A stretch of DNA of 39,458 nt, from NCBI GenBank assembly GCA_028700655.1, contig JAQVSG010000012.1, positions 1 through 39,458 on the forward strand, read 5' to 3'. Both the position numbers and the translations under genes were made by a program. Position 1 is the stretch's first letter. Every line of letters begins with the position of its first letter. Below are positions 28,541 to 36,965 of the stretch, piece by piece. The stretch comes from Caldisericia bacterium (GTDB lineage Bacteria > Caldisericota > Caldisericia > UBA6126). The notes beneath the pieces were generated by a model, which saw nothing but the letters and a program-made list of their open reading frames with translations, did not search any database and was not told where the DNA came from.

Positions 28541-31500
28541 ATGAAAAAGATCGTTTTTTCTCTATTTTTAGTAGGGTGTTTTATGGGTGTTTCTATATTC
28601 CCGGTACAAGGTGTTGTCAATACAAGCGCAACTCTTCAGACGGTTTTCGTTGAAGAAGTTGTGCAGCAAAAACAGAAAGATAATGCCCTAGTACCCATTG
28701 TTGTTGAACTTTCGGTACCTTGTGTTATTGAACAGAGTGATCGAAATGCTTCCATACGTTCTTTTTATGATAGCAAACAAGATTTTGTCCTTGACTACAC
28801 CTTTGAGCCCACTGTTTTGTCTCAGCAAAAATCATTTCTTTCGTTTCTGACCAAAAAAGGAATCAGTTTCCGAGATACAGAAATGAATTGTACCCTTGTT
28901 GCCAATTCTGTAGCTTTAGAAGTGAAAGGAACGGACATTGAACAACTCAAGGATTATCCAGGTGTTACGAAGATATGGTCCAATGAAATAAAGTATTACC
29001 CAACTCGTTATGTTGCTGCGCAAACTACCCATGCAATAGAAGCCTGGAAAGGGATTGCTACAAATAGTAGTGCCATGGGCAGTGGGGTGAGAGTAGGCAT
29101 TCTTGATAGCGGATTGGATAGTACTCATGACGATTTCCAAAAACGCGTTAAAGGCGGATTTGATTACGGAGATAATGATCCTGACTATAACGACAAAAGT
29201 GGTCACGGAACTCACGTAGCGGGTATAATTGGTGGAAAATCCGATGACAATAAGTTTAGTGTTGGGATGGCTCCAGACTGCTTGTTTTATATTTACAAAG
29301 TTTTTTCCTCCTCCTCTCCCGGGGCGAATACTCAGAATATTATCAAGGGAGTTGAACAGTCAATTAAAGATAAATGTGATGTTATCAATTTGTCGCTAGG
29401 TCATGAAAGCGGAGATCCAGCTACAACAACGGGGTATTACTCTGATGGCTTTAGAAATGCTAGTAAAACCGGAATGATGGTTGTAGTGGCAGCAGGTAAT
29501 GAAGGATCAAGAGGAAATAAACAAAAGTATGCCATTGGTTCTCCGAGTTCTGTTGATGCTTGCTTTAGCGTTGCCGCAACAGACGATCGATCTGGCCTTA
29601 GTTTTTCCGCTACTGCAAATGGTGAAAAACGTAGAATCGTTTCTAAATTAGCTCAATATTCTCCCTCTTTTTCAAATCAGCTTTCAAATGTGGCATTGGT
29701 CGACTGCGGTTATGGAAAACCCGAAACCATCCCGGAGGAAGTTCAGGGTAAAATTGCAATTTTACAACGAGGTCCTAAAAATTCTCAAATGACGTTTAGG
29801 GAAAAAATGGACAATGTGCGCAATGCCGGAGCCGTTGCCTTGATTATTTACAATTATCAAGGGGAACAAGCTATACCCCCCGCTATTGCTGTACAAGGTG
29901 AAGATCCATCTAACATTGATTTTATTCCCACATGCATGATTTCTTATTATGATGGACAATGGCTTTTGGAACATTCTGATGCAGTTTCTCTTGATTTTTC
30001 CCAAGGTACTAGTTCGGTGATGGCCACTTTTAGTTCACAGGGACCTGGAGCAGACGGGTGGTTCAAACCCGAAATATCCACACCAGGAACCAACATCATG
30101 TCCACAGTTCCAAGAAATTCGTATGGTTTAGCTAGTGGAACTTCCATGGCATCCCCTGTTATGGCTGGTTTAGTGGCGTTGCTGAAAAATCTTCAACCCG
30201 AGTGGTCTCCTGCACAGATAAAATCTGCCTTTATGAATACTGCAGATATCCTTTTAAACGAAGTCAATGGACTACCTGTAACATTTACTCTTCAAGGGGC
30301 GGGACAAGCCCTCATTGATAGGGCCGCTGAGACATCCGCTTTTATTTCTCCGCAGGCCTTGGTTGTAAAAAAGAATGAAATTCTTCCCTTCCAAACCGAT
30401 TCAACTAAGCCTGTCCAAATTACTATAGAAAATACAAAGCAGAAAACCATGCATTATGATATTCGCCATGAAGTGTTTCTTCTTCCTGGAGAAAACAATC
30501 CTGTTGATATAATCATTGATACAGAGAAGCTCTCCCTGGGTAAGAAAGAAAAAGGATCCATTTCTGTCACCTTTGATTGTGATTACAAATCTATGTCTAA
30601 GCCTAGATATGAGGGTGTCATTTATATAGCGGATCTTCATATTCCTTTCATTGTGTATCGAGATGGACCGAATTATGATGTAGAAGCTCTTTCAGATATT
30701 CGTGTAACACCGGAAGATTTGATGTTTACCCAAGAAAATGCTACAGAGGATATTTCTGTTCAGTTTTCACTCAACTCTGGTGAAGAACAAATCTGGGATG
30801 GATTTTCAGGGGGAAGCTCTTACTCTAATTATGGTAATATTAAAATTGCCGTTATAGATGAGTATGGAGAAGAATGGGGAACCATTGCTACTCTTGCAGG
30901 TCTTCTTATTGGAGACTATCAAATTCATTGGAACGGGAAAGACTCTTCGGGTAGATATCTACTACCAAAAGGAAAGTATCATATTGAAATCCGTGTGACA
31001 AACTGGAAAATTAACGGTGGAAAATATCAATATTATCAAGATGCTTACTCGTCTCAACATGCGATGAATGTTGTAGAATCCATTGTGCCAGAGCCAGGAA
31101 ACCTAATTGTTGCGGTACAAAAACTATTGTCTCCACGAAAGTATTTTACCGTTGATTTGATATTGGAAGATGCTGAAGATGTTGTTGGACTTGAGTATGA
31201 ATTCTCCTATAACGGAAACAAACTAATGTGCGAAGGAGCTTTCGACGGGGGATTCTTTAGTTCGGATGGAGCCGATGTCGAACTCGTTGAAGATATTGAT
31301 GATTCCGAAGATGGGCATGGTATAGTATCGTTGTATCGGTATGCTCAAAGAGATCAAGAAGAAGGTATTAGTGGACAACATGTAAAAATTTCAAGTCTTT
31401 CTTTCAAGCCTTTAGATTCTGGAAGAATGAGCATAAATTTGTTGAATTGCCAATTGATCTACACCAATGGGTCGAAAGCTAAACTTCGTTACAGAGGTGG

Positions 31501-31714
31501 ATCTTTTACAGTCTCTAAGGAATACGATTTCCTACTTTGTGACTTAAACAACGATAAAGTTGTTGATATGTATGACTGGCGAATCTTTAAAGAGCATTAT
31601 TTGACTGTGAAAACCGATAAGAACTACAACAAAGAGTGTGATTTTAATCAAGATGAACGTATTGATATCGAAGATTTAGTGATATTTGGTAGAGAATACC
31701 GAAAGATGCTTTAA
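28541..31714 (+). CDS. Secreted S8 subtilisin-like protease, tandem paralogue with the same domain architecture
   Basis: 'GILDSGLDSTHDDF', 'GHGTHVAGIIGG', 'SGTSMASPVMAGLVALL'. PA 'IAILQRGPKNSQMTFREKMDNVRNAGAVALIIYNY'. C-terminal 'CDLNNDKVVDMYDW...CDFNQDERIDIEDLVIFGREY'. ATG 28541 (MKKIVFSLFLVG) is the likeliest start; the track uses 28517. Confidence 0.92.
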   Translation: MKKIVFSLFLVGCFMGVSIFPVQGVVNTSATLQTVFVEEVVQQKQKDNALVPIVVELSVPCVIEQSDRNASIRSFYDSKQDFVLDYTFEPTVLSQQKSFLSFLTKKGISFRDTEMNCTLVANSVALEVKGTDIEQLKDYPGVTKIWSNEIKYYPTRYVAAQTTHAIEAWKGIATNSSAMGSGVRVGILDSGLDSTHDDFQKRVKGGFDYGDNDPDYNDKSGHGTHVAGIIGGKSDDNKFSVGMAPDCLFYIYKVFSSSSPGANTQNIIKGVEQSIKDKCDVINLSLGHESGDPATTTGYYSDGFRNASKTGMMVVVAAGNEGSRGNKQKYAIGSPSSVDACFSVAATDDRSGLSFSATANGEKRRIVSKLAQYSPSFSNQLSNVALVDCGYGKPETIPEEVQGKIAILQRGPKNSQMTFREKMDNVRNAGAVALIIYNYQGEQAIPPAIAVQGEDPSNIDFIPTCMISYYDGQWLLEHSDAVSLDFSQGTSSVMATFSSQGPGADGWFKPEISTPGTNIMSTVPRNSYGLASGTSMASPVMAGLVALLKNLQPEWSPAQIKSAFMNTADILLNEVNGLPVTFTLQGAGQALIDRAAETSAFISPQALVVKKNEILPFQTDSTKPVQITIENTKQKTMHYDIRHEVFLLPGENNPVDIIIDTEKLSLGKKEKGSISVTFDCDYKSMSKPRYEGVIYIADLHIPFIVYRDGPNYDVEALSDIRVTPEDLMFTQENATEDISVQFSLNSGEEQIWDGFSGGSSYSNYGNIKIAVIDEYGEEWGTIATLAGLLIGDYQIHWNGKDSSGRYLLPKGKYHIEIRVTNWKINGGKYQYYQDAYSSQHAMNVVESIVPEPGNLIVAVQKLLSPRKYFTVDLILEDAEDVVGLEYEFSYNGNKLMCEGAFDGGFFSSDGADVELVEDIDDSEDGHGIVSLYRYAQRDQEEGISGQHVKISSLSFKPLDSGRMSINLLNCQLIYTNGSKAKLRYRGGSFTVSKEYDFLLCDLNNDKVVDMYDWRIFKEHYLTVKTDKNYNKECDFNQDERIDIEDLVIFGREYRKML

Positions 31715-32196
31715 TGGAAATCATAGTAATTCCAATTTATAAGCCTGATGACTTAAATTTTATTTTGGGACAATCCCATTTCATTAAAACCGTGGAAGAT
31801 CTTCATGAAGCGTTGATACAAAGTTCTCCTGGAGTACGTTTCGGTATTGCATTTTGTGAAGCCTCTGGAAAATGTTTGATTCGCTTTTCAGGCAACGATG
31901 ATAAGCTTATTGAGCTAGCAAAACGTAATGCTGAGTTGATTGGTGCTGGTCACTGCTTTATCATTTTTATGGAAGGGATTTTCCCTATTAGTGTTCTGAA
32001 TCGGATCCAAGAGGTTCCAGAAGTATGCCATATCTTTTGTGCTACTGCCAATCCTACCCAGGTATTGTTGGTAGAAACAAAACAGGGGAGAGGCATTCTC
32101 GGTGTGGTGGATGGGAATTCTCCCAAAGGAATAGAAACAGAAGAAGATGTCATCGAGCGAAAGAGATTTCTTCGTACAATCGGCTATAAGCTATAA
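31714..32196 (+). CDS. Adenosine-specific kinase family protein (PAE2307-like)
   Basis: MEIIVIPIYKPDDLNFILGQSHFIKTVEDLHEAL...'GVRFGIAFCEASGKCLIRFSGND...GAGHCFIIFMEG.FPI.VLN...VPEVCHIFCATANPTQVLLVET..GRGILGVVDG'. Start overlaps the protease stop by 1 nt (TAATG). Confidence 0.85.
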   Translation: MEIIVIPIYKPDDLNFILGQSHFIKTVEDLHEALIQSSPGVRFGIAFCEASGKCLIRFSGNDDKLIELAKRNAELIGAGHCFIIFMEGIFPISVLNRIQEVPEVCHIFCATANPTQVLLVETKQGRGILGVVDGNSPKGIETEEDVIERKRFLRTIGYKL

Positions 32197-32207
32197 GGTT
32201 TTTGGCT

Positions 32208-32879
32208 TTATATCCAATACATAAATCCCCTGGAAATGCTTTCGATAATCCAGGGGAGTATGTATGTTATCATTGCGATAACCAATACAATTTCCCCAAA
32301 AAAACTTTCTTTCTCCAATTTTACCCTCTCTCCTCGTAATGCTTTCCACATGAGCCAACCATTTAAGGGTGGGATGGGCAATAACGACAAGAAGAAAATG
32401 AAAAAATTGATTTTCGCAAACAAGGCAATTTGACCGGCAAATGTGAGAGAAAATGATTCCACGGGATAGATCAGTAGCTGGGAAAGAACTGCCAATAAAA
32501 GATTGGCAATAGGACCACTAAGAACGATTCCTATCCGTTGTCCCTTTTTACTACCTGTTAACACTTTGGGGGAAGTAGTTGGGTTGCCCCAACCCATTCC
32601 AAAGATTGGAAAACATAGAAATCCAAGAATATCCAAGCTTCTTATATAGTAGGGGAGTGATTTTTTTTGAATTGCCAAACTAACATCTCCTGCTTTTCGT
32701 GCAAAATGATCTTGTATTGATCGTTGCAAAGATATACAGACGAAACCATAGACCATGGTAGCGAATATTGTGATATACCAGTCTGTTGAAAATGGATATT
32801 TGGGCCTTGCGAGCACAAACCCCCATACAACAATAAGTAGCAACAAAACATATCGGGCAATGATTCTATTTTTTGACAA
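32208..32879 (-). CDS. Site-2-protease-like (M50 family) membrane protein lacking HExxH; predicted pseudoprotease
   Basis: S2P-like spacing 'A..AGD', 'GMGWGNPTTSP', 'GIVLSGPIANLLLAVLS', 'FFLSLLPIPPLNGW'. The expected HExxH position reads QRSIQ and the expected LDG reads LNG. Multiple TM segments. Confidence 0.75.
   Translation of the reverse strand: MSKNRIIARYVLLLLIVVWGFVLARPKYPFSTDWYITIFATMVYGFVCISLQRSIQDHFARKAGDVSLAIQKKSLPYYIRSLDILGFLCFPIFGMGWGNPTTSPKVLTGSKKGQRIGIVLSGPIANLLLAVLSQLLIYPVESFSLTFAGQIALFAKINFFIFFLSLLPIPPLNGWLMWKALRGERVKLEKESFFGEIVLVIAMITYILPWIIESISRGFMYWI
32226..32257. repeat. Perfect 9-bp inverted repeat in the 3' end of the S2P-like gene
   Basis: TCCCCTGGA (32226-32234) and TCCAGGGGA (32249-32257), 14-nt loop. 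Confidence 0.7.
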
Positions 32880-32890
32880 ACCATGACTCC

Positions 32891-35518
32891 TTACTTCTGT
32901 GCATATCGAATGATCACTGTTTGGATTTCATCTTCTTTGCTTGGAATGAATCCATCTAATTTTAACATTTTTAATTCTTCTATGCAGTTGCCAAGATCTC
33001 TTTTTTCTAGCCCGGTCAGTGCTTTTATCTCATTGGCAGTGATCTCAAGGGATATTTTTTGCAATTTGCATACATAATGAAGAATTTTTTTTCTTACATG
33101 GATGGAAGAAAGACATAAGAATACTCCTAATTCATTGCTTGAAAATGGCTTTAGTGTTTGGTATAGATGAGAATTCTGTTTTATCGAGAGAAGTTCGTTG
33201 TTTAAAGAGGGGTACGATCGGTGTACCTTTTGTATCATGGCGATATCTTTATGGCTCATACGCAGACGTTCGCAGATGTCTAATGTGGATTCTAAGGGTA
33301 AAGAAATGGTCATAACAGCGATATATAGAATCCATTTTGGTCCAATATAATACTTTTGTAAGACGTTTTTACTTCGATTCAATGCAAAACGTTGTAGGTC
33401 GCCAAAAACAAATTGATCGGAAATCACTTGCAATGCGTCCAATTCTTTCATCAATTGGAAGGTTTTCACAATAGAAATTGGTTCTGTAAGTAGATTAATA
33501 AAGCTTGAAAGTATGCGAAAACGAGTCGTATTTTTAAACAATCCTGATTTCATGGCTTGTATAGCGAATTCTTTTGTTTGTTCTTCGATCGAAAAGTCAT
33601 AACGAATTGCATACACAATGGCTCTAAAAATCCGGGAAGGATCTTCAATAAAGCTTAAGTTGTGTAGAATACGAATTTTCTTGTGTCGTAGATCATCGTA
33701 TCCATGGTAGTAGTCTAGTAGGGTTCCAAATCGTTTTGGTTCTAGACTTATAGCTAAGCAATTAATGCTGAAATCTCGTCGTAGCAAATCTTCTCGAAGT
33801 GAACCGCTAGTAACTGTTGGCAATGCAGCAGGATATTCATAGTATTCGGTTCTAGTGCTTGCTAGATCCATTTCTGTATCGGGAAGCAATAGTTTGACTG
33901 TATGGAAGGAGGGATTTTTTATCAATTTGCAGGAGAAAATTGGCTGTAATAAGTCGGCCAATTTAATGGCATCTCCTTCCACTAGAAAATCATAATCCTT
34001 GCATGAGTATTCCAACAATAAATCCCGTACACAGCCCCCTACTAGAAAAGCTCTTTGATGTATGGAATCGGCGATTTTTCCTATCTGGCGGATAATTTTC
34101 AGGTGTTGTTTGGGGAAATAGGACTCAAACCACTGGTTCATTTGCATTCGATTGGGAACAGAAATGTAGTGTTTAAAGGGAGGAGTGGTGGTTTTGGATA
34201 TACCATACAAAGCTCGTAAAAGATCCGATCTGGTAAGGATGCCAACGATGTTTTGATCAAATACTACGGGCAGTCTACCAATATCTTTATCCACAATGAG
34301 TTTTTCTGCTTCTTTAAGAGATGTTTCTGGAGAAACCACAATAACATGCTTTGTCATATAGGATTTGACAGGACGCCTTAAAAGCTTTTCATCAGAAATA
34401 CGTTCGATGTCTTTTCTAGAAATAATGCCTGTAATTTTTTTGTTTTCATTGACAACAGGAAGACCTGTATGTCCATATCGCAGCATAATGCGTAAAGCTT
34501 CTTCTGCAACGGCGGAATCTTCGATGGTTTTAACAGGAGAGCTCATATAATCTCGCACCAGTTTGCTTACTTGACACTTTTTTTTGGCAAGCTTTAGCAA
34601 ATGAAGCGACCATTCGTTGAGACTCCGATCGTCTTCCTCTATAAAAGCAGAACCTGCTTGAGGGTGTCCCCCACCCCCTAATTGTTCCATAATGTTTCCA
34701 ACATGGATAATGTGGTCATCCTCAGATCTGGCAACAATAATGGTTTTTTTCTTTCGTTTTACAACTACAAAAAGTACGTCTACATCGATAGAATCTAAAA
34801 GTCTATGTGCCAAAAAAGATACACCGTTGACGTAATGAGGATAACACGCTCCTGAAATTGCAATTTGTACGCCTTTAATGGAGTAAACAGCGGTGGACTC
34901 AAGAAGAATTGAAAAGAGTTTTTTCTGTCTTTCTCCCAGAGGGGGAAAAATGAATTCTGAAATAACATTCAATTTGGCCCCATTGCGGAGGAAAAACGCT
35001 GCTGCCTCCAAATCCTTCGGAGTCGTGGAGGGAAACGTTAGAGAACCAGTATCCTCATAGATTCCAATAATAAAGAGAGTTGCTTCTATTGCATTGAAAC
35101 TAATTCTCTTCCGCTTTAATCGTTCATACATTAGCGTCATTACAGCGCCATAGTGTTTAAGATGAAGTTTATCAATATACGGATTTTCTTCGAGAGGATG
35201 GTGATCAAAACAAACAACTTTGATTTTTCTTGCCTGTAATTCCTTTTGCAAGGGTTTCATTTTCTCGGTGTTCTGGGTATCCGTTAATATGACGAGTTCA
35301 ACGTTTTCGAAAGAAATATCTTGAATAGGGACAAAAGAAAAGAAATCTCGATAAATGGCTAGAAATTTTTGCACTTCGTCTTCTACAGATGAATTTAAAA
35401 CAGGAACTGCATCTGGATACAATTTCGAGGCAGCAATGGTAGATGCAATCGCATCAAAATCGGAATATGAATGAGATATGCATAGAGCTTTTGGAGAAAT
35501 TTTCTTTAACTTTTTCAT
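32891..35518 (-). CDS. Fusion protein: DHH/DHHA1 phosphoesterase - CBS pair - class II tRNA nucleotidyltransferase/poly(A) polymerase
   Basis: 'VVCFDHHPLEENPY' (DHH), 'GGGGHPQAGSAF' (DHHA1), CBS 'VAEEALRIMLRYGHTGLPVVNENKKITGIISRKDI...DIGRLPVVFDQNIVGILTRSDLLR', NT 'FLVGGCVRDLLLEYSCKDYDFLVEGDA', 'RRDFSINCLAI', 'EDPSRIFRAIVYAIRY'. Confidence 0.92.
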   Translation of the reverse strand: MKKLKKISPKALCISHSYSDFDAIASTIAASKLYPDAVPVLNSSVEDEVQKFLAIYRDFFSFVPIQDISFENVELVILTDTQNTEKMKPLQKELQARKIKVVCFDHHPLEENPYIDKLHLKHYGAVMTLMYERLKRKRISFNAIEATLFIIGIYEDTGSLTFPSTTPKDLEAAAFFLRNGAKLNVISEFIFPPLGERQKKLFSILLESTAVYSIKGVQIAISGACYPHYVNGVSFLAHRLLDSIDVDVLFVVVKRKKKTIIVARSEDDHIIHVGNIMEQLGGGGHPQAGSAFIEEDDRSLNEWSLHLLKLAKKKCQVSKLVRDYMSSPVKTIEDSAVAEEALRIMLRYGHTGLPVVNENKKITGIISRKDIERISDEKLLRRPVKSYMTKHVIVVSPETSLKEAEKLIVDKDIGRLPVVFDQNIVGILTRSDLLRALYGISKTTTPPFKHYISVPNRMQMNQWFESYFPKQHLKIIRQIGKIADSIHQRAFLVGGCVRDLLLEYSCKDYDFLVEGDAIKLADLLQPIFSCKLIKNPSFHTVKLLLPDTEMDLASTRTEYYEYPAALPTVTSGSLREDLLRRDFSINCLAISLEPKRFGTLLDYYHGYDDLRHKKIRILHNLSFIEDPSRIFRAIVYAIRYDFSIEEQTKEFAIQAMKSGLFKNTTRFRILSSFINLLTEPISIVKTFQLMKELDALQVISDQFVFGDLQRFALNRSKNVLQKYYIGPKWILYIAVMTISLPLESTLDICERLRMSHKDIAMIQKVHRSYPSLNNELLSIKQNSHLYQTLKPFSSNELGVFLCLSSIHVRKKILHYVCKLQKISLEITANEIKALTGLEKRDLGNCIEELKMLKLDGFIPSKEDEIQTVIIRYAQK

Positions 35519-35601
35519 ACTAATGATTTTAAATACTTAATTGAAATGTAAAATAAAGAAAACAAATTTCACGATTTCGTGTTAACGAATGAGGAGGAAT
35601 T

Positions 35602-36528
35602 ATGCCAGAATCTTTGAAATCTTTCATCAACATCAGCGATTTAACTGAAAAACAACTGTATGATCTATTTGACATCGCAGATTCAATGCAAGAAATTCTT
35701 GATAAAAAAGAACCTTGTGACATCTGCAAAGGCAAAATCTTAGCAACGCTATTCTACGAACCCTCGACGCGAACAAGGTTGTCGTTTGAATGTGCCATGC
35801 TACGCTTAGGAGGTAAAGTGTTGGGCTTTTCGGATGCGTCTGGATCTTCTGTTTCAAAAGGAGAGAGTTTGGCTGACACAATCCGAACGGTAGCAGGGTA
35901 CTCGGATGTTATTACATTGCGTCATCCTCATGAGGGATCTGCAAGGGTGGCCACACTCTATTCTCATGTACCTATCATTAATGCAGGAGATGGCGGACAT
36001 CAGCATCCCACACAGTGTTTATTGGATCTTTATACAATTTTGAAGAAGAAAAATACTTTTGCGGGTCTAAATGTAATGATATCGGGGGATTTAAAATTTG
36101 GAAGAACAACCCATTCTTTAGCTATTGCTTTAGGAAGGTTAGGGGCCAATCTTTATTTTGCTTCTCCTCCTGGTTTAGAAATGCCTGATTATATTATTCA
36201 TCAGCTGGAATCGGATTTACATGTTCAACCTATCATATTCCACGACCTTCGTGAGCACATTGGTATTGCTGATGTTGTTTATATGACAAGAGTGCAAAGA
36301 GAGCGATTGGGAGAAATGGAGTACCTTAAATACCGCGGGAGCTACGTACTAGGTAACGAAACATTGCATGAAACGAAATCCGATGCCATTATACTTCACC
36401 CATTGCCCAGAGTGGGTGAAATCAAACCAGAGGTAGATGCAGATCCAAGAGCTATCTATTTTGAACAAGCTTACAATGGTGTGCCAGTACGAATGGCATT
36501 AATTGCAACATTATTGGGGGTCATCTAA
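35602..36528 (+). CDS. pyrB: Aspartate carbamoyltransferase catalytic subunit
   Basis: 'FYEPSTRTRLSFECAMLRLGGKVLGFSD', 'LKFGRTTHSLAIALGRLG', 'ILHPLPRVGEI'. RBS GAGGAGGAATT before ATG. Confidence 0.95.
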   Translation: MPESLKSFINISDLTEKQLYDLFDIADSMQEILDKKEPCDICKGKILATLFYEPSTRTRLSFECAMLRLGGKVLGFSDASGSSVSKGESLADTIRTVAGYSDVITLRHPHEGSARVATLYSHVPIINAGDGGHQHPTQCLLDLYTILKKKNTFAGLNVMISGDLKFGRTTHSLAIALGRLGANLYFASPPGLEMPDYIIHQLESDLHVQPIIFHDLREHIGIADVVYMTRVQRERLGEMEYLKYRGSYVLGNETLHETKSDAIILHPLPRVGEIKPEVDADPRAIYFEQAYNGVPVRMALIATLLGVI

Positions 36529-36959
36529 TGAAAAGTATGCATATTATTCACAACGGAACTGTCATTGACCATCTTCCTCCCGGAATGGGGATTCGATGTT
36601 TTGAGTTGCTTCAAAAAAGAAATATCGGGACAGAAGCCACGATCGTTTTTATGAATATGCCTTCATCCAAGTGTGCAACCAAAGATATGGTAAAGATTCA
36701 GGATTTTAGACTTGATGAAGAAACCGCAACCTATTTATCAATGCTAGCTCCAGAAGTTACCATTAATATTATTGAAAATGGGGACATTGTAAAAAAAATT
36801 AAACCTCAGATTCCTGACGAGGTTCAGAGTATTGTACCTTGCATTAATTCAAGATGTATTACAAACACTGAGGGGTATACCTCTGAGTTTTTTGTAACTT
36901 CAAAAAATCCTGTTCGACTAAAATGCAAATATTGCGAATTTGAGTTTAAACCTGAATAA
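36528..36959 (+). CDS. pyrI: Aspartate carbamoyltransferase regulatory subunit
   Basis: 'GTVIDHLPPGMGIRCFELL', Zn ligands 'CINSRCI...LKCKYCEFEF'. Overlaps the pyrB stop. Confidence 0.94.
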   Translation: MKSMHIIHNGTVIDHLPPGMGIRCFELLQKRNIGTEATIVFMNMPSSKCATKDMVKIQDFRLDEETATYLSMLAPEVTINIIENGDIVKKIKPQIPDEVQSIVPCINSRCITNTEGYTSEFFVTSKNPVRLKCKYCEFEFKPE

Positions 36960-36965
36960 TAAGGG

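Noticed and set aside
35570-35581. CACGATTTCGTG hairpin upstream of pyrB
   Set aside because: Only a 4-5 bp stem with a tiny loop; not distinguishable from chance. No pyrimidine attenuator structure could be supported.
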